A stretch of DNA of 6,961 nt from JBKJTP01 sp046590195. Lineage in GTDB: Bacteria; Bacteroidota; Ignavibacteria; Palsa-1295. The translations under genes and the position numbers were made by a program. The notes beneath the pieces were generated by a model. It ran no database searches. It was not told where the DNA came from and saw nothing but the letters and a program-made list of their open reading frames with translations. The number at the start of each line of letters is the position of its first letter. Position 1 is the first letter of the stretch. The stretch spans positions 1-6,961 of the forward strand of contig JBKJTP010000189.1 in NCBI GenBank assembly GCA_046590195.1, given 5' to 3'. Positions 1-6,961 of this stretch are shown here, piece after piece.

Positions 1-2368
1 GCGCTTCACGATGGATGAGCACTACTACAATGCTGTTATCGAGGCTTTCGTACGTCTGCATGATAAGGGCCTGATCTATCGTGGCAAGCGCATCATCAAT
101 TGGTCACCGGTGGCGCAATCTGCGTTGAGTGATGAAGAGGTGATCCACAAGATCACCGAAGGCAAGCTGCACTTCTTCCGCTATCCGCTGAAAGAAGCTG
201 TTCGTAGCTCGGATGGCAAATTGCGCACACATCTCGTCATTGCAACAACGCGTCCGGAGACGATGCTCGGCGATGTTGCCGTTGCCGTGAATCCGAACGA
301 CGAGCGTTATAAAGCGCTCGTTGGCAAGATGCTGCTGCTGCCATTGATGGATCGAGAGATCCCGATCATTGCTGACGATTACGTTGACAAAGAATTCGGT
401 ACCGGTTGCGTGAAGATCACACCAGCACACGATCCGAATGACTTTGAGATCGGCTTGCGGCATAATCTGCCGCAGCTCAATGTGATGACGCCGAGCGCGC
501 ACATTAATGAGCTAGGTGGTCAGTATGCTGGCCTCGATCGCTACGACGCGCGCAAAAAGATCATTGCTGATCTTGATGCACTTGGGCTTGTGGAGAAGAT
601 CGAGAGCTACTCGAACTCTGTAGGATACTCTGAGCGCGGCGGCGAGATGGTCGAGCCTTATCTTTCGGACCAGTGGTTCGTGAAGATGAAGCCTTTGGCT
701 GAGCCTGCGCTGCAAGTTGTTGAAGATGGTCTGATCAAATTCCATCCTGAGCGTTGGATCAACACCTACCGCCACTGGATGACGAACATCCGCGACTGGT
801 GTATTTCGCGTCAGCTTTGGTGGGGACATCGCATCCCTGCATGGTATGCGACAGATGGACAGATCTTTGTTGGCCGCAATGAAGAACATGCACGCGAGCG
901 TGCAACTGCTGCTGGTTATGCTGGCGAACTTCGTCAGGATGAAGATGTCATGGACACGTGGTTCTCCTCATGGCTATGGCCGTTCGCAACATTCGGCTGG
1001 CCGGAGAACACAGATGACCTAAAGGAATTCTATCCAACGTCGCTGCTCTCGACGGCCCCTGATATCATCTTCTTCTGGGTGGCTCGTATGATCATGGGTG
1101 GTATTGAGTTCATGGAAGGCTATGAGATGAAAGACGGTACCAAGCGCACGAAGCTTGAGGACCGGATCCCGTTCCGCGACGTGTATTTCCACAACGTCAT
1201 CCGCGATCAGCAGGGAAGGAAGATGTCGAAGTCGCTCGGCAACTCACCCGATCCGCTCGATCTTGTTGAGCAGTACGGCACTGATGCAGTGCGCTTTACG
1301 CTGCTTTATCTAGCTCCACTCGGACAGGATGTTCGCTTTGGTGAAGAGTCCTGCGAGATGGGACGTAACTTCGCGAACAAGTTGTGGAATGCAACACGCT
1401 TCGTCTTAATGAAGCAAGCTGAGTTCGAGGCGACGCAACCGAAAGTGCAGTTCGAGTCGGAGGATACGGAGTTGCTGAACTCAGAAGCTGCTACACCGAT
1501 GGAAGTTGCGCTTCGGCCAATTGAAGGCTTCAGCTATAAGCCAGCGACAACGCTTGCTGATAAATGGATGATGTCTCGTGCGAACCGCGCTGCGCTTGAT
1601 ATCCGCAAGGCATTCGATGCATTCGAGATCAACGAAGTCACGAAGATAATTTATGATTTCGTATGGAAGGATTACTGCGACTGGTATCTCGAAGTTGTAA
1701 AGGTCCAGCCTGAATCAACGCCGCTTGCTGTCGAGATCCTGGAAGGCAGCCTGCGCTTGATCCACCCGATCATGCCATTCGTGACCGAGGAGTTGTGGCA
1801 TGCGCTCACAGGCGAACCGACGACAGTATTGATTGGCAAGGATGACTTCATCACTGGCGATAAGTATAAGATCGACGAAGAGGCCGAGCAGAAGTTCGAG
1901 TTCGTGCAGCGTGTCATCGAAGCTGTTCGCTTGCTGCGTGCATCGAACAACATTGCACCTTCGAAGTCGATCGAGCTCATCATCGCAGTGAAGGACGAGG
2001 AGGATGCAGAGCTCTTGAGCGAAGCTCGTACGATCATTGAGAAGCTGACACGCGCATCATCGTTCGAGGTCATGACCGGTTCTGCCGAGTTGAGCACGAA
2101 CGAATATGCAAGCGAACTGATCGGAGGTCGCGGCCAAGCCTTCCTCAAGCTTGAGCAACGCTCCGACGCGGACAAGATCAAGGAGCGCGAGCGCCTACAA
2201 AAGGAGCTCGAACGTATTCGCGTGCAACTCACCGCCGTCTCCTCGAAACTTGGAAATGAGGGCTTTGTTGCCCGCGCACCAGAGCAGGTGGTCGTCAAGG
2301 AGCGCGAAAAGGAGATGAGCTACCGAGAACAGATCGAGAAGCTCGAAAGCACACTCGCGCAGCTCTAA
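1..2368 (+). CDS. valS: Valyl-tRNA synthetase, 5'-truncated by window edge
   Basis: Cytoplasmic class I aminoacyl-tRNA synthetase that charges tRNA-Val and edits misactivated threonine. The reading frame is open from base 2 and starts inside the conserved RFTMDE segment, so the Met at 11 is internal; about 150 N-terminal residues including the HIGH motif lie outside the window. Numbering from that Met, the CP1 editing domain shows TTRPETMLGD (79-88) and GTGCVKITPAHDPND (130-144). The catalytic core shows DWCISRQLWWGH (262-273), DVMDTWFSSWLWP (about 312-324) and KMSKS (404-408, bases 1220-1234). The anticodon-binding domain includes WKDYCDWYLE (552-561). The last 60 or so residues form the charged coiled-coil arm typical of ValRS, with FVARAPEQVV followed by a second helix. 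An extended linker of about 45 residues (470-514) sits before LADKW. The gene ends at TAA and is followed by a strong terminator, so it closes its transcription unit. Identification is secure. Confidence 0.98.
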   Translation, partial: RFTMDEHYYNAVIEAFVRLHDKGLIYRGKRIINWSPVAQSALSDEEVIHKITEGKLHFFRYPLKEAVRSSDGKLRTHLVIATTRPETMLGDVAVAVNPNDERYKALVGKMLLLPLMDREIPIIADDYVDKEFGTGCVKITPAHDPNDFEIGLRHNLPQLNVMTPSAHINELGGQYAGLDRYDARKKIIADLDALGLVEKIESYSNSVGYSERGGEMVEPYLSDQWFVKMKPLAEPALQVVEDGLIKFHPERWINTYRHWMTNIRDWCISRQLWWGHRIPAWYATDGQIFVGRNEEHARERATAAGYAGELRQDEDVMDTWFSSWLWPFATFGWPENTDDLKEFYPTSLLSTAPDIIFFWVARMIMGGIEFMEGYEMKDGTKRTKLEDRIPFRDVYFHNVIRDQQGRKMSKSLGNSPDPLDLVEQYGTDAVRFTLLYLAPLGQDVRFGEESCEMGRNFANKLWNATRFVLMKQAEFEATQPKVQFESEDTELLNSEAATPMEVALRPIEGFSYKPATTLADKWMMSRANRAALDIRKAFDAFEINEVTKIIYDFVWKDYCDWYLEVVKVQPESTPLAVEILEGSLRLIHPIMPFVTEELWHALTGEPTTVLIGKDDFITGDKYKIDEEAEQKFEFVQRVIEAVRLLRASNNIAPSKSIELIIAVKDEEDAELLSEARTIIEKLTRASSFEVMTGSAELSTNEYASELIGGRGQAFLKLEQRSDADKIKERERLQKELERIRVQLTAVSSKLGNEGFVARAPEQVVVKEREKEMSYREQIEKLESTLAQL

Positions 2369-2395
2369 GCTGCGTGTCCCATAGAATCGTACTTT

Positions 2396-2437
2396 GAGGC
2401 CTGAAAAAGTGTAACATTTCAGGCCTCTTCTGTTTCT
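2396..2437 (+). terminator. Rho-independent terminator of valS
   Basis: An 11-bp perfect inverted repeat, GAGGCCTGAAA (2396-2406) and TTTCAGGCCTC (2417-2427), encloses a 10-nt loop and is followed by the T-rich tail TTCTGTTTCTT. It begins 28 bases after the valS stop codon. The T tract lies only on the downstream side, so it acts on + strand transcription. It separates valS from the secreted-protein cassette, which must therefore have its own promoter or depend on read-through. Confidence 0.87.
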
Positions 2438-2482
2438 TATAGGTGCTCGTTAGTACATCATTGTTGTCTTTCCTTGGTCCTC

Positions 2483-4624
2483 ATGCCTCTTCGAGTCACA
2501 TTTGCCGGTCTGGTTCTCTCACTGCTTTCTATCACAAGTCCCTCTATCGCCCAAGTGCCTTGGGTCGAGACTGCCTATCCGGGTGCGGCCCTCATCGATG
2601 GTCAAATTACCCAAGTTGAGGTAGATGATGTGGGAAACATCTACGGGTTAGCAGATAATGGTACGCTTGTATTCAGCTCCGATCGTGGTGACAGTTGGTC
2701 GCTCTCCAGCGACATCACGTTAATGGGTGCTACTGGCCTTGAATATTTTAGCGGCCGCTATTTCGTCAATGGAATGAAGGGGCTGTTTTCGAGCACGAAT
2801 CTCGAAACGTGGCAACAGATCGATCTCGAAGGCATCAAGTTTTATTCGATGAATGCCGAGAAAGGGATCCTGATCGCCAAGCAGTTGAAGGACGCTGCAA
2901 TTGGAGCGCAGGTCAAGTACTACCTGCCGAAAGGTGCTACTGACTTCGTTCGATTGCCTGATTCGATCACAAATGGTAAAGGTGCAATAGCAATGCGTGG
3001 CCAAGACGAGTTGCTCTATCTTACACAGCATGGCTACTGGAGATCGGAAGTAGGGTCGATGGATTGGCAGAGGATCTCGGATGGGCTGCCACAAGATCTT
3101 GCGGTTGCCGATATGGTCGCCATCAAGGACTCATTATACATTGGTGTGCTAGATGCATTCTCCAAGCCTCACCTCTATGCAAGCACGCTCGACAAGATCA
3201 GTGCGCGACCACAACTTCGCGAAGTGTTGATCGAGGGAGATTATGGCTTCACGGAGATGTACACCACTGACGACTCTGTAATGGTCGCTTTGCGAAAGTC
3301 AAAGGACAAACTCTTCTACGAGATCCACTTCACTCGTGATAGAACAAGGCTCTCACCTCCGGCGCAAATGCCAGGGGAGATGATCGATCTGTCTATCCGC
3401 GATGGAAAATACTACCTCACGAGTGGTACTGGTATTTTTGAGAGCGTCGATCTGGCGAACACATGGAAAAACCTGAGCGTCAGGATCGAAGCAAATGTCG
3501 CAAAGCATCTATTGACGTTGCCAAACAACATCGTCCTGGCTGCGAGCACTCGGGGATTTCTCTTGCTGAGCAACGATGGAGGCGCGAGCTGGGCTGAGCG
3601 AAAGGATTTTAATACTGTGCCGACGATGCTTGCTTATTCCCCTACAGGTACGCTCTTCGTCGGTGTGCCCGGGCAGTTGCTGGCTTCACGTGATCTTGGG
3701 CAGACGTTTGTTGGATCAACAGGTTTTGAAGAGAGAACACCCCTATCATTCGCTGTCGGTAAAAATGGTAAGCTCTTTCTGGGCACTGATTCGGGCATGT
3801 ACTACTCGACGAATGGTGGGGCAAGTTGGATCATGCCGGCGAGCTTTAATATGCCCATCGTCTCAATTGATAATTACTTACCGGAGGTGTACTCGATCAC
3901 GGTCGATCGACAGAACGACTTGATGTTTTTAGGTACCCGTAGGGGGGTGATCCTTACTCCGGATGAAGGTGAAAAATATATCAACGGCTGGATCGGTGGC
4001 CTGCCAATCTACTCTGTGGTGCTTGACAAAAAGGGAGGGGCGTTTGCAGGTACGACGGCGGTTTTCTCCTCTGATGTCAACGACAGGAATTTTTACTTTA
4101 CATCCATCATACCCGAGAATCCCGACGCGATGCAATGGTACGGTACAGATTTCAAGTATGAAGATTACGACCTTGACAAAGTGATGCCCAACTCCAAGGG
4201 CCAGCTGATCTCAGGTATGCTGTTATCTGCGGATGGTGGACGGAATTGGGAGATCGGCTCCATCGAGGGCAAGGGTTCTCCGAAGCGCGTTGACGCCCAG
4301 GCAATCGACGAGAATGATATCGCATACGTCTCAGTCGGCGATCGGGTTTACAAGTCGGCGGGACCGAAACTCGAAGTAGCGCGCGAGCGCCGCTCAGGCG
4401 CGGACATTTCAGTGCACCCAAATCCGGCATCGAACGTGATCCGCTTTGGAGACGGAGTCCAGGGAGATGTTACGCTCTATAACGCGTTAGGAGAGGGCGT
4501 TCTCAGTACGAAGCTTTCTGCTTCGCAGTCGATCGACATTCGCCATCTTCCAGCGGGTAGCTACATTTGTCAGCTCACATCATCATCAGGTGTTTCGCGC
4601 GTGCCGCTTGTAGTGGTTCGTTGA
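2483..4624 (+). CDS. Secreted Asp-box (BNR-like) beta-propeller protein with T9SS type A sorting domain
   Basis: Predicted exported protein of 713 residues; specific function unknown. Residues 1-23 form a signal peptide (MPLR, hydrophobic core AGLVLSLLSI, likely cleavage after SIA before Q24). The body carries repeated Asp-box-like motifs of the S-x-D-x-G-x-x-W type: SSDRGDSW (65-72), SSTNLETW (103-110), SVDLANTW (321-328), SNDGGASW (363-370), SRDLGQTF (402-409), STNGGASW (442-449), TPDEGEKY (492-499) and SADGGRNW (582-589). These are the turn signatures of BNR/sialidase-like or YCF48/VPS10-like propeller blades. No sialidase catalytic residues were identified, so an enzyme call is not justified. 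The last 75 residues are a Por type A sorting domain: VHPNPAS (644-650), LYNALGEGVL (665-674), LPAGSYICQL (689-698). This implies export through the type IX system and release or anchoring at the cell surface. ATG 2483 is preferred over TTG 2474 because it gives a better signal-peptide start; neither has a Shine-Dalgarno sequence. The 3' end overlaps the next gene. Confidence 0.9.
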   Translation: MPLRVTFAGLVLSLLSITSPSIAQVPWVETAYPGAALIDGQITQVEVDDVGNIYGLADNGTLVFSSDRGDSWSLSSDITLMGATGLEYFSGRYFVNGMKGLFSSTNLETWQQIDLEGIKFYSMNAEKGILIAKQLKDAAIGAQVKYYLPKGATDFVRLPDSITNGKGAIAMRGQDELLYLTQHGYWRSEVGSMDWQRISDGLPQDLAVADMVAIKDSLYIGVLDAFSKPHLYASTLDKISARPQLREVLIEGDYGFTEMYTTDDSVMVALRKSKDKLFYEIHFTRDRTRLSPPAQMPGEMIDLSIRDGKYYLTSGTGIFESVDLANTWKNLSVRIEANVAKHLLTLPNNIVLAASTRGFLLLSNDGGASWAERKDFNTVPTMLAYSPTGTLFVGVPGQLLASRDLGQTFVGSTGFEERTPLSFAVGKNGKLFLGTDSGMYYSTNGGASWIMPASFNMPIVSIDNYLPEVYSITVDRQNDLMFLGTRRGVILTPDEGEKYINGWIGGLPIYSVVLDKKGGAFAGTTAVFSSDVNDRNFYFTSIIPENPDAMQWYGTDFKYEDYDLDKVMPNSKGQLISGMLLSADGGRNWEIGSIEGKGSPKRVDAQAIDENDIAYVSVGDRVYKSAGPKLEVARERRSGADISVHPNPASNVIRFGDGVQGDVTLYNALGEGVLSTKLSASQSIDIRHLPAGSYICQLTSSSGVSRVPLVVVR

Positions 4625-6303
4625 TCCTTTGTGGCCTGTGGGTGATATTAGCGAGTGTTGCCACAGCTCGGCCTGGGATCATTTCGCCTGTGCCTCACGG
4701 TATCATACAGATTTCAAGGTCAGGTGATGTAGGATTGCTGCGGGTCCAAGCGCTGTCCGGAGCTGCCCATGGCGATCGTCTGCTCGCGATCGATTACCGC
4801 TTCGTCGACGCCTACAATCGAACGCTCTTCAGTCCGTACTGGGCCGCGCTCCGCGCGAGGAATGGTGTGCTCGATACGACGCTGAACATCCCCTTCATTC
4901 CGCAGACGTTCAAGCTGCTGTATCGCATCGTTTCGCCTGACTCGATCTACACCAGCGAGATACAGGATCTTGCGATCGGCCATGTGATCGGCGTTGCGGG
5001 TCAATCGAATGCTGAGGGCTGGTCACCACCGCCATATCCTGATCCCATTGGCGATGTGCGCGTATTGCGCAACAAGAAGTATTGGGAGTACGGCGCAAAT
5101 CCATCAGGCAAACGATGGAATGGTCCATGGGTCTACATGGCGAATAAGTTCAGAGAGCTTGTGCCGGATGGACTTCCTATCGGTATTGTCAACACAGCGA
5201 AGGGGGGCACCGGACTCGTGTCAACATGGACACAAGCAGGAACATGGAAGCGCAATGCCACAAAGCACGACGACCCTAATACTGCCTATGGCAATGCGAT
5301 CCGAATGTTCATGGCAGCCGGCGGCAACATGGAAGCGATCTGCTGGATACAGGGCGAAGCGGATGTAGTCTATACAAGCCTCGATGAGTACCGCGATGGC
5401 TTTAAGCAACTTGTGCATGACCTCGAAGAAGATCTCGATCGCGATCTGAACTTCTATCACTGGCAGATCTCTGGTCAGCGGGACAACGCTGGCGAGTGGC
5501 GACCTCTCGGCTGGGGTTGGATCCGCGAGGCTCAGCTAGAACTCTACGATTCGAAGTTGGTGGGGAGCGCGGTTGCGTATCCATTGAGCATTGATGGTAT
5601 TCACTACGAACGCACGACGACGGAAGCGGTCGGCCATCGTTTCGCCGCTTCGCTTGCACGCGAACGATACAATGTCGTCAGTCCCCTCTATCCACCTATC
5701 GTCCCGGACACAGCATTTTTTGTCCAGCTTGATACCGACAGAGTTGAACTCGGCATGAAGATCATCTTGCGGTGCAGGCAGGACGACACAACTGCGAGTT
5801 GGCTGCCTGGTGTGCGATTGCACAGATTTGAGTTAGCGAATGGCGAGAAGCGTTTTGATACCTCACGCGTCATCGCAAAGTCTCACGCTTATCTCGATGG
5901 CTGGATCGAAGTGACGCTACGAGATTCGGTGATCCACGACACGAGTGGTGGCTGGACACTCTCATACGCGATCCGAGCGGACGTTCAAGGGGCAAATGTC
6001 CTCGATACCAGCACGGCATCCACGCATCCTAATGCCCTCATCGCTTTCCTCGATATTCCGGTCGGCGTCGGGAAGGAGCCGCAAAAAACGCAGCCAGTGC
6101 TTGGAGTCATGCCGGAAATGCCTACTGGCGACTGCCGGTATCGCTGGTTCAATTTGCTCGGCATCGAAGTTTTCTCCAAAGGCGGCCATGACGAAGTCAG
6201 CCCGGACAAAGCGAGCGACCAATTGAGCCCTGGGGCCTATCTGTTCATCAGGTCGTGTGGGGGGCATCTTTCCATTGGGAAGTGGCTCGTTCTGCCTCGC
6301 TGA
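4567..6303 (+). CDS. Secreted SGNH/SASA-family carbohydrate esterase (sialate O-acetylesterase-like)
   Basis: Probable extracytoplasmic esterase that removes acetyl or acyl groups from sugars; the substrate is not readable from sequence. Numbering from TTG 4567 (578 aa): a signal peptide has Arg8 and Arg12, hydrophobic core SLILCGLWVILAS, and likely cleavage after ATA (34). An all-beta-looking N-terminal region runs to about 135. The SASA catalytic domain follows: GQSN with nucleophile Ser147 (bases 5005-5007), the glycine block AKGGTGLVSTW (211-221), WIQGEAD (260-266, where the family often has WxQGESD), and DGIHY (343-347) giving the Asp343/His346 pair. Residues about 372-500 look like a further beta domain. 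The tail (about 525-578, FNLLGIEVFS, LSPGAYLF) resembles a T9SS type A sorting domain but lacks the N-terminal PNP motif. There is no in-frame ATG: the start is TTG 4567 (58-nt overlap with the previous gene) or TTG 4621 (TTGA overlap with its stop). The first is chosen because only it supplies a positively charged n-region. Family call is firm; the start is uncertain. Confidence 0.88.
   Translation: MSAHIIIRCFARAACSGSLILCGLWVILASVATARPGIISPVPHGIIQISRSGDVGLLRVQALSGAAHGDRLLAIDYRFVDAYNRTLFSPYWAALRARNGVLDTTLNIPFIPQTFKLLYRIVSPDSIYTSEIQDLAIGHVIGVAGQSNAEGWSPPPYPDPIGDVRVLRNKKYWEYGANPSGKRWNGPWVYMANKFRELVPDGLPIGIVNTAKGGTGLVSTWTQAGTWKRNATKHDDPNTAYGNAIRMFMAAGGNMEAICWIQGEADVVYTSLDEYRDGFKQLVHDLEEDLDRDLNFYHWQISGQRDNAGEWRPLGWGWIREAQLELYDSKLVGSAVAYPLSIDGIHYERTTTEAVGHRFAASLARERYNVVSPLYPPIVPDTAFFVQLDTDRVELGMKIILRCRQDDTTASWLPGVRLHRFELANGEKRFDTSRVIAKSHAYLDGWIEVTLRDSVIHDTSGGWTLSYAIRADVQGANVLDTSTASTHPNALIAFLDIPVGVGKEPQKTQPVLGVMPEMPTGDCRYRWFNLLGIEVFSKGGHDEVSPDKASDQLSPGAYLFIRSCGGHLSIGKWLVLPR
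4621..4624 (+). promoter_or_regulatory. Possible TTGA stop/start overlap between the two secreted-protein genes
   Basis: The TGA stop of the propeller gene (4622-4624) overlaps an in-frame TTG of the esterase frame (4621-4623). If this TTG is used, translation would be coupled by re-initiation. No Shine-Dalgarno sequence precedes it, and a protein starting here would begin MILCGLW with no basic residue before the hydrophobic core, which argues for the upstream TTG at 4567. Either choice makes the two genes overlap. Confidence 0.35.
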
Positions 6304-6319
6304 TCTTGCCCAAGAGGAA

Positions 6320-6353
6320 TTGAAATTTTAGCTGAGAAAAAGCCGTATTTTTG
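6320..6353 (+). promoter_or_regulatory. Bacteroidota-type promoter upstream of nuoE
   Basis: TATTTTTG at 6346-6353 matches every fixed position of the Bacteroidota primary-sigma -7 consensus TAnnTTTG. A TTG at 6320-6322 lies 23 bases upstream, the long end of the spacing described for the -33 TTG element. Transcription would start near 6358-6362 and give a leader of about 105 nt before the nuoE GTG. The site lies in the only sizeable gap upstream of nuoE. The -33 match is short and could be chance. Confidence 0.5.
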
Positions 6354-6464
6354 CACGGATAAGTACATCCGCGGGTTTTGTAAGGGTCTCACCATTAACC
6401 CCGGTTTCTCGTCTTGCCAGTTGTCAGGTCTTCGTTTTAGGCCAGGAAATTCAACAAGTTACAC
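6354..6464 (+). other. Putative nuoE 5' untranslated leader
   Basis: Non-coding stretch between the proposed promoter and nuoE. It contains possible short pairings such as GGGTT (6373-6377) with AACCC (6397-6401). No recognised riboswitch, tRNA or ribosomal-protein leader could be identified. An AGGA at 6444-6447 is 17 bases from the GTG, too far for a normal Shine-Dalgarno sequence. The 15 bases before the GTG are A-rich, as is common at Bacteroidota starts. Confidence 0.35.
6356..6371 (+). other. Short inverted repeat at the start of the nuoE leader
   Basis: CGGAT (6356-6360) and ATCCG (6367-6371) form a 5-bp stem with a 6-nt loop, followed by CGGGTTTTG. It could be a weak terminator for the esterase gene or a structure near the 5' end of the nuoE transcript. 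It is too short and its T run too brief to call a terminator. Confidence 0.25.
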
Positions 6465-6961
6465 GTGTTCGATCAACAAGAGCTTCAGGATATTGAGGCG
6501 TTAAAGAAGCGGTACGAAGAGCCGAAGGCAGCATTGCTTCCGATCCTCTGGCGCATTCAGCGAAAAATGGGCTTTATCGACGAGGTCGGTATGGACATGG
6601 CCGCCCGACTTTGCGAAGTACCGATCAGCCACGTTCAGGGCGTCGTGACATTTTACACGATGTACTTCGACGAGCCGATGGGCCGCTTCCATGTGCAGGT
6701 CTGCACGAACGTCAGTTGCATGCTGATGGGTGGCGAGAAGCTGTATCGTGAAATGAAGGAGCGACTCGGCATCGGTCATCGCGAACGTTCGCATGATGGC
6801 ATGTTCTCGCTTGAAGAGGTCGAATGCATGGGCGCATGTGGAGGAGCACCGATGATCGCGATCAACGAAATGTTCTACGAGCGCGTCACGAGTGACGAGG
6901 CGAGCGAGATCATTGCGCATGTTCGCGATAAGAACGAGATACCCCGTCCGAAGTTTGTGCA
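6465..6961 (+). CDS. nuoE: NADH-quinone oxidoreductase subunit E (24-kDa 2Fe-2S subunit), 3' end beyond window
   Basis: Peripheral-arm subunit of respiratory complex I carrying the N1a [2Fe-2S] cluster next to the NADH/FMN subunit NuoF. From GTG 6465 the frame reads MFDQQELQDIEAL and gives 165 complete residues, close to the usual full length, before the window ends at base 6961. The N-terminal helical part includes LLPILWRIQRKMGFI (24-38) and the family signature VQGVVTFYTMY (57-67). The thioredoxin-like part holds all four cluster ligands in CTNVSC (Cys80, Cys85) and CMGAC (Cys121, Cys125), the C-x4-C and C-x3-C spacing of NuoE/HoxE proteins. The start is GTG because an in-frame TAG at 6438-6440 leaves no ATG upstream and the first internal Met (35) would remove the N-terminal helices. 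The equivalent subunit of a bidirectional hydrogenase or formate dehydrogenase (HoxE-like) is a less likely alternative that the downstream gene would settle. Confidence 0.95.
   Translation, partial: MFDQQELQDIEALKKRYEEPKAALLPILWRIQRKMGFIDEVGMDMAARLCEVPISHVQGVVTFYTMYFDEPMGRFHVQVCTNVSCMLMGGEKLYREMKERLGIGHRERSHDGMFSLEEVECMGACGGAPMIAINEMFYERVTSDEASEIIAHVRDKNEIPRPKFV

Noticed and set aside
1672..2298. 208-aa open frame on the - strand inside valS
   Set aside because: Ser/Arg-rich translation antisense to a highly conserved valS region, with no recognisable domain; it is a shadow of codon bias.
2428..2482. Promoter for the propeller gene
   Set aside because: A promoter is expected after the valS terminator, but no TAnnTTTG or convincing -35/-10 pair could be found, so none is annotated.
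4591..4630. Lipobox in the N-terminus of the esterase
   Set aside because: The cysteines are in RAAC and LILC contexts, which do not fit the [LVI][ASTVI][GAS]C pattern; an ordinary signal peptide with ATA cleavage fits better.
6304..6345. Terminator immediately after the esterase gene
   Set aside because: Only a tiny CTTG/CAAG repeat (6305-6314) and A/T-rich sequence; no stem followed by a T tract.
6372..6440. tRNA or riboswitch in the gap before nuoE
   Set aside because: No T-loop GTTCRA signature, no cloverleaf pairing and no known riboswitch core were seen; only short isolated pairings.
6501..6920. 139-aa open frame on the - strand
   Set aside because: Lies wholly antisense to nuoE, whose frame contains all four cluster cysteines; no motif in the antisense product.

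Overview
The window is a piece of a bacterial chromosome with all recognisable genes on the + strand. The organism is probably a member of the Bacteroidota/Chlorobiota/Ignavibacteria group. The evidence is that the protein at 2483-4624 ends in a clear type IX secretion (Por) type A sorting domain and the next protein ends in a weaker version of one. In addition, there is an exact match to the Bacteroidota-type promoter -7 element (TAnnTTTG) ahead of nuoE, and Shine-Dalgarno sequences are weak or absent. The moderate base composition and this gene mix would fit a Kapabacteria/Chlorobi-affiliated lineage, but that placement is an inference.

Layout: (1) 1-2368 is the 3' five-sixths or so of valS (valyl-tRNA synthetase), cut by the left edge; it ends at a strong Rho-independent terminator (2396-2437). 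(2) 2483-4624 encodes a secreted Asp-box (BNR-like) beta-propeller protein with a C-terminal T9SS sorting domain. (3) 4567 (or 4621)-6303 encodes a secreted SGNH/SASA-family carbohydrate esterase with a degenerate T9SS-like tail. Its start overlaps the end of gene 2, so the two are probably co-transcribed and translationally coupled. (4) 6304-6464 is an intergenic stretch with a Bacteroidota-type promoter and an untranslated leader. (5) 6465-6961 is nuoE, the 2Fe-2S subunit of respiratory complex I, starting at GTG and running off the right edge.

valS and nuoE are housekeeping genes. The accessory part is the two-gene cassette between them, which looks like a pair of exported proteins: a multi-bladed repeat protein and a deacetylase-type esterase that probably acts on acylated glycans outside the cell. 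No mobile element, CRISPR array, tRNA or rRNA was seen. Nothing here is convincingly a new system; the cassette is the least explained part.
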